From assembly GCF_017562075.2 (NCBI RefSeq), contig NC_054085.1, forward strand, positions 32,861,039 to 32,925,038: a stretch of DNA of 64,000 bases, read 5' to 3'. A program made the translations under genes and the position numbers. Below, piece by piece: positions 1 to 13,200 of the stretch (positions are counted from its first letter, which is position 1; the number at the start of each line of letters is the position of its first letter). Source of the stretch: Anopheles merus. Taxonomy: Eukaryota; Arthropoda; Insecta; Diptera; Culicidae. Below the pieces are notes generated by a model, which had not been told where the DNA came from, searched no databases, and saw only the letters and a list, made by a program, of their open reading frames with translations.

Positions 1-1709
1 GGTAAGAATGTAGGGCGTCCTTTCCTATACGACAAAGGCAGAGGATGAATATCATTCCAAACAACAACAGAAAAAGAAGAATAAAGAAACTGCGAATGTT
101 GCAAGCAGAAAAATATGAAAGCGGACTCAGTTGTTGATAGAACCGGGGAGGTGCGGCCCAAACACTGTGGAAGACTTTTGTTTAGTGGAACAAGTAACAA
201 AAAATGCAAACAAACACACACACAGCAGGGAGAAAAAAAAACAATAGCATACATACAGGCGTGAAGCGCAACCGTGTGCTTGCGAGGGCCCCGGCCCCCA
301 CCACATCGTTACCGGTCGCCCTTAACCGCTGTGCCGCTGAGGATCTAGCCTCTAAAACTCGTATGATTATGATGATGAAGCAATGAAAATTCAACAGCCA
401 AAACATGCCGGAGCCAGGCGCACTCCGTCCCATGCCGCGTTGTGTTTGCAGCGTATGGACGTTTAACTCTGCTGACGTTTTATCGCTGGACGTTCTGCAC
501 GGACCGGGGGGAGCTGGCCGGAAAAGATGGCCCGGTTGAGGTGTCTCCCGAATGAAGCGGGCGACACTCTTGCACACTCGCCTAATGGTGTTCCTGGATG
601 GTGGCGGTGGCGATGGCAGGGAAAAGTCATTATGCATAACGATTCTCGTTCTCGTGTGCGGAGAAAGAACAAAACTTCCGTATGCTTGTGGCGAGTAGTC
701 AAGTGGGTGGATGTAAGCGAGGCAAGGGCCCGGTTGACCGTGTATGCATAAATTTGAAACCTCACAGCACGCCCGGCTAACACTACAAACGAAACACAGC
801 TTCCTGCCGGTGCTTAGCCGCACATGTAAACTTGTCAATTGTCTGCAGAAGTGCTTTTAAATGATATGCCCAACAGACCGGTGGTGCACCGGGGGGAAAA
901 AATGGAAATGAAGCACTAGTGACAGGATCAGCAACAACAACAACAACAACAGTAACACAAAAAAAACCCTATTCCATTGGAAATCGGAAACAAACAAATT
1001 GAAATCGCGCGCTCTCGTTCGGCTTGCACGTTGCGCACGTTGCATACCATGCAGGCGCACTACCGCAGCACCCAGGTTGTACGGGAAACCGTGGGTTTGT
1101 TTTACAGCTTCCGCTGTTTTCCACTCACACACAAGCCCGCACACAAGCGTGCCATCGTTGCCTGCAGGGACATTTGGTTCGTTGCAGGAAATCAGGAAAA
1201 ATCAAGAAAATTGTTTTCCGCCCATGGTACTCCTCTCGCTGCAACGTTCGCACCGTGGCAGAAAAGAGGTTACAGGTTCGGGCGGGCGTATGTTTTTGGC
1301 CAAAGGAGTGTGTCTTTTGTGCGAGGTAAACCTGCTCCCTTGGCGGGAAGATAGTAGGTAAAGTAGTAGTAATTGCCCTGGGTAGAAAGGCGAAAATATA
1401 ACACATCCGCTCGCTTTGCGGCTTCTGCCAGGGGCCGCCAATGCCGATTGTCATCGTTAAGAAAGCTGCTTGCGTAAAAACAACAATAGGAGAAGAAAAA
1501 ACTCTCTCTCACACACACACACACTTTCCCTTGCTACCGTTTGCGCTTCATTTCCATTACGTAGCTTTGCATTTCCTTTCCACTTGCACCATTTTCCCAC
1601 CATTTTTGCTTGAGATGAATCTGAGCGGAATTTGATTTTTCTTTTCTGCTGGCTCTTACCTCCCCCCCCCACCACTCACTTTTTTGGTTCTTCTACACGA
1701 GATTGTTCA

Positions 1710-1711
<2 letters not shown>

Positions 1712-1742
<31 letters not shown>
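1712..1742 (+). repeat. (TGC)n trinucleotide microsatellite
   Basis: About ten uninterrupted TGC units (CTG/CAG class). It is located in the long intron and is not part of a plausible exon. Confidence 0.9.
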
Positions 1743-1745
<3 letters not shown>

Positions 1746-2420
1746 AGGGAAAATAGATTTTTGCTGCTGTTCGCCTAACGAGGCGGAAAATTAAATTTTT
1801 CGGTTTTACCCAACAACAAAAGCCGGCACACCGACCGAAACCAAGCGAACGATACACACAGCGGCAGCAAAACAACGCACCGAAACACTCACCACATATG
1901 GTGGTGGGGGGGAGGAGTGGAACAGCCCGGCCAACCATTCCGTAGCCTTAGCCCAGCTTCTTCCGGTTCCGGTGATTTTCTACCGGTTGTGTGTATCGCT
2001 GTTTTTTTCCCCGTGCCTGTTCTTACTACTTCCATCATATAATTTTACCAGCGTTGTTGTTTTTTTTTCCCTACTTTCTTGTGAGCCAGATTTGCATGTG
2101 TGCAGTTTTTGCGCGTACGACAGCGCCAACGCTTTTTTTACTACAGAGGCGGTCGCGGTCCGGGTTTAATTTATATTCCAATTTCTGTTGCTTAGCCACT
2201 TGCTGCCCTGCTTGCCGGTTGCATTCGTACGCTAACGAGCGGCGGTAGTGGTGGCGTTTCGGTTCGACGTCTCGTTGTTGTTTCCTGCTGTTCCCTTTGC
2301 ACTAATTTTCCTGTCCCGCCATACCTCCCATGCACACCCCCTCTTCCGATGAAGGAAAGCCAGTAAAACCCCAATAAAATCCTGGCAAAGATTGCAAAGA
2401 ACTGATTTTGAATGTAATAC

Positions 2421-2466
2421 GATTTTTCTTTCGTTTCTGTTTCCGTCTCCTCCCTACAGGTAAGGA
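2421..2466 (+). promoter_or_regulatory. Recursive (ratchet) splice site 1
   Basis: A pyrimidine-rich tract (TTTCTTTCGTTTCTG followed by TTCCGTCTCCTCCCTACAG) ends in a 3' splice AG at 2458-2459 and is abutted without any gap by a 5' splice site, GTAAGG, from 2460. Juxtaposed CAG|GTAAG preceded by a long pyrimidine tract is the established consensus of Drosophila ratcheting points, where a long intron is removed stepwise and a donor is regenerated at each step. It sits 2.46 kb into the proposed MMP intron and on the same strand. No exon-like sequence surrounds it. Use in vivo is inferred. Confidence 0.6.
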
Positions 2467-5400
2467 ATTTTATGCTAACGCAAGCGAAAAATCGTTTAAC
2501 CAGCAGCAGGCATGATGTACCAGCGCTGTAAGGAGGAAGCTCACCAGCGGGTTGTAAGTACTGGCAAAGCATGTATGTTTCAGTGGCACGGCGGGGCCGC
2601 CAAATGGGAGTGATTGGTGGGGGAAACAATAATTCCAAAACAATCCTAACTTAATTTTCCCGAACCATCAGTGCTGCTCAGTGCTTGCACACAGTGAAGA
2701 GCTCAAGTGCGTTGCTGTCTTTTTTTTTTTAATTTTATTTATATTTTCTGCCAATGTTTTCCGACGTCATTGGGGAAGGGAACAGTCATTCTTAAGAGCC
2801 ACAGCCCGAGCTCGCTGACTCGCATGGACGCATTCGCGTCATTCGAAACGACCATTGATGATGCGGTACCCCCGTGCAGGCACCATTTTTCAGGTCCAGA
2901 ATACCCAATTTCGCACAAATAACAAACTCCATCAAACTCTTTATCTCGCCACGCATCCACACCACGCATCCACGAAATGAAATATTGGTTTTGGTATTAT
3001 TTTTTCGATAACTTTACCGATTGGTTCGGCGGCAGATGGGCGAGGCAACGAACACAGTACTCAATCAAACCGGATTGACACGAAAACAAACACACTGCCA
3101 CACACTCCTCCCCGTACCCAAAAAAGCCCTCCCAACAAAACGGATATGACCGCCCGACTCCGACGCCATTATCATAGGTCGTTATGGTTTGATCATCAAC
3201 TTACGCACACACCGTCGTGCTGTGTGCGAAATCCATCGCCCGGCCGGCTAGAACTCTTGACCCATTTCCCCATCAATCAAAGACCCGGGGGCAGCAAGAA
3301 AAGGAAGCCGGCAGCAAAATATTACACTTTCAATTTGTGCCGGACACCATCGCACCCACCCACTGGTTAGAGGGCGCCGATTCGAGATTCGAGCGGCTCC
3401 GTAAATTGGGGCACACTAAGGCAACAGCAACACTCGCCCATCGACGCCGCCCGGAGGGGCCACTCTATCAAATAAAGTGGCCCAACTCCACCGCCAGCGC
3501 TGCCAATTTGTGGTAGCGTTCGCGTTGAAATATTTGATTCCGAAGCGGTTTTCAAAAGCCGATTCGGGACGATTTCGGGGCGCGCATTGTTGATGTAGCC
3601 GAGGAGAGAGGAGAGAGAGAGAGAGAAAAAACACATCACGAAGGACACCACATCCTCCTCCAGCCACAATGTAGGAAATGCGTTCACGACGTTTTGATAC
3701 CCGCTGAGGCACTGGGCAAATATTGAATGGATGGCGGCTGGCTTTCGGTTAACTTTTTCGATATTTTATTTTATTTTATTTGCCTGCCAACTCCCCCCAA
3801 CACACACACACAGAGCGACCCCCAGAAACGCTCAGAAAGCTACAGTATATTGTGTTTGTATTTTCGCTGCTGCTGCCCGCACGATGGATGGATGGAAATG
3901 AAAATATTTATTATTGCTTATTGGAGGAGCGTTTGGAGGACGGCGTTCGCAAAATGGGTTTTCCGAATGTTGCGCCACACACACCGGAAAAAACACAGCC
4001 TTCCACAGTCAGCCTCAATGGGCAAGCTCCTCAGGCGTTGAAGAAAATTAAACGAAACAACCTTCATCGCCAGTCAATTCACTCTCTCTCGTCTTGTGTT
4101 TCACCATTGAATGAAACCATTTTTCCAAAAGCGCTGCGAAACCGAATCTTTTCATCGTCGGTCGGTCGGTCGGGCAACCGTTTTGTGTTAACACGAGAAC
4201 AGAAAAAAAATTGCCAAAGAAAAGCTTTAATGCGCCTCAAAACTCAATTTGGAACTGCTCCACCCACTGCCAATGCTCAATGCTTGGTGATGTTCTGCAC
4301 GATATCCCTGTGAAGGATATGATTAAAATCAATACATCCAACAATAATAAATTGAATGTCTTTCATTCATTCGGGATGATCTAAGGCAAGGCTGTGATTG
4401 CGCCCTGCCATCTCCGCGCGCTTTTACCCTTCATTTCCCAGCCCAGTTAAGTGTTGTTCCATTATGTTTTGTCATTTTTTTTCCGCCCTAAAAATATCAA
4501 TCCCCGAGCTCCCCAGCACACATATGGATGCTTTTTCGCACACATCACAGTACAGCCACCGGGATGGTGGTGGGTGTGGATTTAATTATTTCTTCCTACA
4601 TTACATTTATCACCATTAAAATTGACGACTATGACGACGAGCAGGACAACATCAAATGCACCTCCCGCTCCTCTCGCAGCACCGTTGATGATTCAATCAA
4701 CGCAGAACAACAACGCAAAAGGAACAACAAGCTCCCCCGCAGCTTCCCGTAAAGTGATTGGGGACACGCTCTCTCAACTCATAACACCGCACCACAGCGG
4801 CGCACGGCAAATGTCAATCGATCTCAATTTATCCCCTTACCCTGTTTTCCCCTACGTTCATTTACTTTTACTCCCTGCCCTTCATCCATCAGACGCGCGG
4901 GCCGTATTAAAACTCGCGCGCGTGTTTATCATTCCACTGCCGAATTCATCCCTCAACCGTTCCGTTTGGGGGGGGGGAAACTTCTCCCTGCCCAGGGTAA
5001 AAAATGTGACAAACAAATTGAAGAAGCATGTGAGATATGAAAAACATTTTGCTTTTTTTTATCCTACACACTCCCCAGCCGAAGACACTTACGAAGATGT
5101 GCACGCGCAATCGCAGGAAATATTGTATCACTTGTGATTTCAACCTGCCGTCGGGCGGAACGGCGTAAAAAGGGATTGCAGCGGAAGAAATATTCAATAA
5201 ATAAATTTAAATAAATTGAGTTTCCACATTGCTTCGATCTGGAGCAATACACCGTACCTTTTTCCGCTACCCCTTTACGTATACATGTACGCAGCGATCA
5301 ACGGAAAGCATCACCGTGGTGTGGCTCGACGTCGACGTGTGTCGCCTGTTGAGCTACAAATGGAGCTCACTGACCACACCGGGCCACACCGGGTGTTTGA

Positions 5401-6631
5401 ATTTGAATTGGACACATATGCAACACACATTCGGTTTGATGCATTCTCTCCGTTTGCTCAGCAGCTTCAGCCCTTCAGCGCACATCATCCGATACGATTA
5501 GCATCGTAATGAGATTTATACCACCCGTGCAGGGCCACCCTTTTTGCTTTGCACGGGTCCGAAGTTAAGCGAAGCGAGCGATGTACAGTTCTGAGTATTT
5601 GCGTCCGAGCAGACACATCTTACAGCGGCTCCCACGGGGCGAAAACTCAACCGTGGGCCACGGGACACAATCAAAATCTCGTCACCCCAAGATTGCACGC
5701 CAGATGAATGATTCATAATTTTTCGCCTCCTTCTACCGGTGCAGCAGTGAACTTTAACACTGTCACAAAAAGTGGCGTCCCTCAGCGTTGCAACTCGATT
5801 GAGAACGTTCAGCTGGGAGCTACAGTGTTGCAGCGTTACAGTGTAACGACTATCTCTTTATCTGCAAAGCTGTAAGCGAGATAAAGAAAGTAATCGTTCA
5901 ACTCCTTTTTTTAAACTCCGTTCCCAAGTCCCCATCTTTTTTACTTGTTCTCCCTCGTGGAAGTTACTTTTGTGTGTTACTGTCGGAGGGAAATGGATAA
6001 ATTGTATCCAGCAAAGATTCCTCTTCTTGCTCTGTAGAGTTGTTTTTTTTTGCCACACTCCCCTTCGCCATCGCACAGAAAAGGAAAACAAGAAAGGTAG
6101 CAAGTGTCTTCACTTTCTCCAGTCTATTGTGTTGGATGTGAGTGTATTGCAGCATGTGTTTAACATCTGCTGTACAAGCGTACGCGAACGGGAAGCGTCC
6201 ACCAACAGCAACGGCAGCTCAATCCTGCAGAAAGTTGGTAAAGTGCCAAACGCTTGAGTCAATCGATTTTTGAAAGGTTCACTTATTACTCACCCACTTA
6301 GTGTTCGCTTCCAGTTCGGCAAGCGCTGACTACAAGTGCTTGTGTATCTTTGCCTGGACTTTTTTATTCCCAGGAGAGTCACCAAATTGCCCATCCCAAA
6401 AAAAACTTTTCGCTCCTCTTTGGAACACTACAGAGGTTAAGCGTACAAATTCCCTCCCAAAAACACACACACATACAAACACTTATTTTTACACACACAC
6501 ACACACACAGACACATTTGACTGTCCAACTTTTGACACTTGGACACCTTGTTGGAAGACAAATCGATTCCGTCGGGTAGTACCACCACCTGTCAAACGTC
6601 CAAAGTCGCTCTGTCAAACACTGTACCTATG

Positions 6632-6642
6632 GCGCGCGCGCG

Positions 6643-6684
<42 letters not shown>
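6632..6684 (+). repeat. Compound (GC)n-(CA)n microsatellite
   Basis: A 19-nt alternating GC run passes directly into a 34-nt CA run. The whole 53-nt block is alternating purine-pyrimidine and would favour Z-DNA under negative supercoiling (known property of such runs; formation here is inference). Confidence 0.9.
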
Positions 6685-6685
<1 letters not shown>

Positions 6686-9600
6686 GCTGTGGGACACTTG
6701 ATCAGCAACTACAACCGGCGGGGCTAGAGTTCCTCGCACAAACTACCGAGCGTCCTTTTCGTAACACTTCGCTCACACGGAACACGCCAACACAAACGCA
6801 GCTCCAACCAACCTTTGATGTATTTTGGGAGAGTGGGGAACAAGTTTTTCAACCGGACCATCGACCGATTCAACTTTGCCTACTGTGTACCTCTGGCCGT
6901 ATGTCCGACACAAAACGTGGACGCAACTTCAAGTGCACCTTTCCTTCCCGCACACAACACTCTCTCCACAACAAACCAAACCAAGAAGAGGTAGTGCGAT
7001 TTGCTCCAAAAATGGCCCACTGCAATTCAGGTTCATTAAAGTGTGCCGAAACCCGGAACAGCCAAACAAACAATGCTCGGTGTGCAGCAATTGGTGGTGG
7101 GATTTTCGGAACGGGTTAGCCACAACCGCCGGGAAAACAAGCTGCTCCTGCTAACCTCAAAGCTGCACTACTACTGCTACTACTACTACTACGGAGCAGC
7201 AGTACGCAACTCCTGAACTGAACACAGCAACACCTGCCTATGAGATGTGCTAGGTCGGTACAACTTTAATCAACTAACCAACTGGTTGTTGTTCCAGAAC
7301 CTCCCCCTCCCAAAAACACAAGAGCCCAAAGGAAACATTATATAAGCCTAACTCCACCAGCGGGTGGATATGCTATGGATAGCCCACACCCCATAAGGTA
7401 TAAAAGATATGAGATAAAGCGCTTTAACAAACTTTCTCTCCTTTCGGCTCCGGAGAGGGGTAGAAAATCGGTAGAAACAACAAAAAAAGTGAAACATAAC
7501 AGAGTGGCGAACTATAATCCTTGTAGTAGGCTTTCTAGGTGGGCATATTGTCAGAAGAGGTATGATTATAACCCCCCCATCCAATCCACGTTTCACTGTA
7601 CGAGAAAGGATTAGGAGGCTCGTTTTTGTTTTGAAGTTGCGCCTTCAGCCTTTTAAAGGTTCTGCATCCTTTAAAAACAATCCTTTCCCCAGTGTGGATG
7701 GGACGTCGTTACGCTATAAGCGACAAAAGAACATGGCAAACACGGATCGACTACATCCAATACCTCTCTCAGTGGCTGTTGGCTGTAGAGTATAAGATAG
7801 TTGACAAATCATGTGCTCAAGATTCCCAGCTAAGGGTATCGGAACGCGTCACGCATGCCTCGGGATATTGCAACCCCAACCTGTTCCTTCACAAAACCAC
7901 CTGTTTTTGAACGCAGCTCATGTGCACGACGGTATGTGCCACGCTTCAGACACACACACACACGCACAAGCACCCGACAGGTGGCCACGAGACCGTACGT
8001 GGCGTAATTAGCGCTCTCTACACAGCACACCATCTCCAGTCCAGTTTTTCGTGTCAATTCTGCCAATCCCCTTGAGCGTACAAACAAACACCGCGTGGCA
8101 GCATCCAATTGAGCCACTAATACACCACCAACCACCGCCAACCTACTTGCAACTCCCGGGGGTACAAGAATCTTGCACACACGCGTTGGCCCCAAAACAC
8201 CTTTGTGTTTTTGCACCCACGGGATGAAGGTTTGCACTGCGCTGGAAAGGTTCTGGCAAAACTTGGCCTGGGTGCATCGGCGTACAAAACATGCAATTAA
8301 ACATCAAAAGCAAACGGTTCGGGGTAGCAACGCCGGACGGGTGCTGTAGCAGCAGCGCAGCAGTTGTTGCAGTGTTGTTTAATTAGCACCTTGCGGACGT
8401 GCTGCTGCCTAACCATTTCTGGGACAGCAAAACCCACCTGCAAACCTTGAGCAGTGAGGGGGAGAGAAGCAAATGGTAGGGGGTACTTCCGGCAAGAATA
8501 CAATCAAGCTGCAAGAACACGGAAACAATTGCAATTGAAATGGGTGTGAAATAAAGCATGCTTAACAATGGTTTACAATTCTCCGTGGAATTTCCCACTT
8601 ATTCCCAACAAAAAAAACTTCATTTTGTTATGAACACAGTGTTGCAGAATTATTAATGGTCACATCATTTATCTGCTTCGGGTGCTTACTTTCATTCCCG
8701 TAGAACATTTTTCCATCCCACTGAGGAAGACAAGGGGGCAAAAGGCTGAACTTTATCCCATTTTTCGTATCAACAGTTTTAATGGATCGATTTCAGTTCA
8801 TGTTGGAGCAAAAAGGCAAAATTCGAGGAACCGTATCCGAGGCAGCGTACCAACGCAACAATTGCTACGATTACTTTTTTGCATTTCAAAGGCATTTCAT
8901 CCCCGGATGCTGCAATTCAAAGGGGATGTTTGTTGCCCCTTGCTCCAGGGACAAAAACTAATTCATCCGCCTTTTTTTTTTTTTTTGGTGAGGGTAACTT
9001 TTGATTGATTGAGTCGATTTTTCCATTCCGCACAGAGCCGATAGCAGCCGAGAGCGGTGGCAAACAAAGAACTTTGCCTGCGCAGTTGGTTACTCAATTT
9101 CCTACGCAGCAGCAACTCGTTCAAGGTTCGGTACGCAAGACCACCAAAAGCACGCAAGAATGTGTGTGTGTGTGACTGGAAGGGAGTGTTGAAAACTCGC
9201 TAAAGACCTACCGAAAGGTAATTAAAACATTTAAAAAAATGTCCACAAGGTTAGCCAGAGCCACGCATCGCGTCTATATCAGTTGCTACTCTCGTTGATA
9301 GTTTAACTCCAAACAAAATGCACACTGCCGTCGCTAGGTCACCTGTCAGATTTTGACCTAACAAATGAATATCCCCTGTACCACATCGAAACAGAAAAAA
9401 ACCCTTAACACACACACACACCTGTTTCATGCACAATCGCTCACGCTTAGCACACACTCTGGGATGCGTAGTGCGGTGGCGCACCCGTTCGCGCATAACG
9501 GGGTTTATTTTGACAGATAGACAAATAGTGCCGTAATTGAAAGGAAACAATGCAATTCCACCATTGGCGTCACAAGCAAACATTGCCACATTTAATATCC

Positions 9601-10209
9601 CTGCATCCCTGGTGAACGGAACGAAACTGTGCTTCCCCGAAACACTCTGCCCTGAAAAGCAAACACAGTGCAACGACTACTACCCGGTAGGCCATTAGCC
9701 ACACTCTGGTTCGTTCGTTTCGTTGCAAGTTTTTGTTGTTCGTGAGTCTGAAATTGGTCAAATAAATTGCAAAATTCGAAGCAAACACGACCGCCATGGC
9801 ACGAGAGGAGCTATAGGTGTATCAAATATTGAAACAAAGTAGTGGAAAATGGCAACAGCCAAAAAACCAGGCCAGGACATAGGGAAAAAAATCCCAACAC
9901 CGGAGCTTTGCTTTTTAAGCTGCCCCTCGCTTTTTTTGCTGCTAAATCAAAACAAACTCTTTTTGATTAAATATGCAGCACTCATCTCGGAGAAGCGGGA
10001 GAAGTGTAATCAGTTCCATTTGCAGGTGCAAATTGACGGTAGTAGAAAACCAACCAAAAAAAGGATATTTATTTCCCTCCCATCCATTACCGCCTCAAAA
10101 ATGAAACGCGAAACGCCAGCACCGGTATTGCGAGCACAATTTAGCTTCATCAAATGTACGAATTAACTCCTCGCAACACGCCCGAAGTCAACAAGTGACC
10201 GTGGCGATA

Positions 10210-10212
<3 letters not shown>

Positions 10213-10271
<59 letters not shown>
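10213..10271 (+). repeat. (AC)n microsatellite
   Basis: An uninterrupted AC run of about 59 nt, the longest of many CA tracts in the proposed MMP intron. Confidence 0.95.
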
Positions 10272-10272
<1 letters not shown>

Positions 10273-13200
10273 CGGTCCAACGGTCACTCCAATCGGACAG
10301 CGGAACGGACTGCCTGCCGTCGTCGTGTCGCCCGCCTTGTTAAGTGCACAAACAACATCATCCAGAGCGGTCCAGAGGTCGTTTCAATCTTTGCACTCGT
10401 TTAGCCGCGTTCCTCCTTCAACGCGAAATCCCGGACACCGGTACCGGACCCAAATCACGAATGGAACCTTTGCCGTTGTTTCGCAGCCTTTTTTTTTACT
10501 GGTTGGTCCATTTCATAGCCAGAGCCTCGAGCGATGTTGTGTGGGTGTGTGCAAAGCCACTTAACAAATCGGTACCGTTTTCAGGACCAATCAGCCGATT
10601 TCAACAACAGGATTTTGATTCAGCTCCGCTTTAGGTTTGAAGAAGGGGTTGAGTGTTAGGTCGGATCGATCTGATGCCCGCCTAGCCGGGCCAGTCCAGT
10701 CCAGCGCAGCCAGGGTAGCTCGTATTATGGAAATCCAATTAAAAATTATCCCTCCCTTTTGCTTTGATGGGGGTTCGATTCGGTATCGTTTCGATTCAAA
10801 CATCAGAATGACTCACAACGACACAAGCAACACAGAAATAGAGAGAGAGAGTTATGGAGAGCGAGAGAGATAGATAGAGAGAGAGTAACAAAGAGAGAGA
10901 GAGAGAGCACGAGAGATGATCTAAATTCAACATGAGCTTTGCAGCAATGAACTGACAACTCCATCCACAAAATCCTGCATCACACTCAGCACACTCTATA
11001 TCCCGGATCATCCCGGAAAACTGCGGCTACATTGCACTGGGGTTGTGGCGAAGAACCTGAAAGATATACAGCCGGAAGCGGTCCCATGGATCTGTCCGCT
11101 ATTATCGTCGCTAGTTCAACAACTGCTCCCTGGTTTGTCTCGCGCTTCCTTGCTTCTCTTGCCCCCTCCCGGAGCTATCGAGGTTTTGTTGTTTGCACCT
11201 GGCTCCGGGTGTTGAAACCGCTGGTCCACTGCCAACAGAAAGGACAAAGTTTCGACCAACCCGACCCCTCCCCGCCGCGAGATCTGCCTTGAGGTCAAAT
11301 GAATTTCAAGCATCGCTATCCGGTGGCCTTTTCGTCCCAGGTGGGAATGTGGATCTGTGTATGGTGTACAACAGGATGGCAAGCAACCGACAGAAAGCAA
11401 CGTGTAAGGATATTAATGATGAAATTTAAGCCGCTCCCTGTTTGGCAAAGACAACAGGGAAAAGTTCAACCTCGAAACACAGCGCGGCTCGGCATGTCGC
11501 GGAGATGTTTGTCGGCAGCCAGGCTGCTGAAACCCGAAACCATCGCAACCCGGGACACATCACATGCACCGTGGCTTGGACAACTTCCGGTCAATGATGG
11601 TCGCTGTAGTGGCAGTGGCCGAAGCACCAGCAGCTGTTGAAAGTCACTTAATTGAATTGAGTTATGGAGTGTGGCCATAGAACCTATGCCCTACCTCCTT
11701 CCGTTGTTTGGTTTGGCCTTCCTTACCGTGGATGCTTCCAGGTGCGGAGCCACAATCCTTCAGTGTTGAGGGAGCATTGGGGCTCTACTCTAAGCCTTTT
11801 TTATAGCCCGCACGTACTACTTGATCCCGTCGGTTCCAATCAACGCATGCCTTGCTCCATTAGACGCCCTCTCTCTTTCTCTCGCTCTCTCACTCTCTCG
11901 CTCTCTATACACGCCAGGTGGAGCGGTTAGCCACGTGCTAGACGTGAGAGATAGAGATTAATTTCTCAACGTGCAGCGAGGACACGGTTTCCTGTTCATT
12001 ATGACGCTCGGACATATCCATTTATAATATCTCCCACTTTCTTTGTGTCTTTGTGCAATAATGCTTATACCGTGAGGCTCCAAAACAGACGTGAAATGTC
12101 GGACGATCTTCCAATGGAAGCTTCAGCAATGTATAATGCGGACACCTTTGCACACAACGTTCCTTAAATATATCGTTATGAAAAATGGTTTCGTCTGACA
12201 TCGTCCAACGCTTGCTACAGCTGTGGAAGCATAGCCCCTACTCCAGCATATATGTCTTGCGTCCATTCTCCGACGCTGAGATAAAGCCATTGCTAAAACT
12301 GCACTCAAATTCGGTCACTCTTACACACGCGCTCAAGCGACCAAGGTCCGGAACATAATGTCCACGGGATTTAGGTTTTCATAAGGAAACTTTGTCCCAA
12401 CCAGAGACTGGTGGCGTAACCAAAACTGTACAAATACTCTTTTCCTTCATTAGAACTTTTTCTGGACAACGTTAAAGCACAACGATATTTGTAGAAATGT
12501 CCCCCAATATCATCTCCAACAAAATGTCCGTAAAAGCTAGACACATCCCAAGTGTGCTCTCATGTGCTAGGGACGTAAAGGCGATGTTTTTTTTTGTTGT
12601 TGCTACCTCGCTCCACACACATGTCCATATCATAAAAGCTCGACCGATAAATGAAGTTAGTTTTCTCCCGCCCTTGGACGTTGAGCACGGTTGAACGGAC
12701 ATTGAAGGTGCTGCTCTCGCCGGTTGCTGGTGTACCGTCCTATCGTACCGAAAGTTTGTGTGACTGCTGGTAAACTTTTTGTATTTGAAAACTTAAATTA
12801 TCTCAATCTCTCGCCTGCATTCTACAAGAAACTCGGAAGGTTTGCAATGGCTCTATGATCGCACACATATGGTTGGATCTGTACAGAAGCGGAAGCCAAC
12901 CATCTCTGCCGCGTGTACTTCGTTATGAAACGCAAAATACAGATGGCGTGCAGAGCACATTCGCTACCCGTAGAACGATACCGACTGCTCCTACTACACC
13001 ACTATTCGGATATTTTAATTGAATTCGATGTAATTGCTCCACACGGCGGCAGCGGCAAACGATGACGGTATCGCCGGTGCAACAATCAATTCCGCAGCAC
13101 AACCGTTTCGCGCCTAATGAAACATGCAACCGTGCAAGCCAGCGCGGTAATATTGCATACGGATGCGGACCGTCCCAACACACACACACACGCACACACA

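Noticed and set aside
11331..11350. TTCGTCCCAG|GTGGGA and TTTGCAG|GTGCAA (10025) as ratchet sites
   Set aside because: The donor halves (GTGGGA, GTGCAA) are poor and the pyrimidine tracts short; such AGGTG strings are expected by chance in 47 kb.
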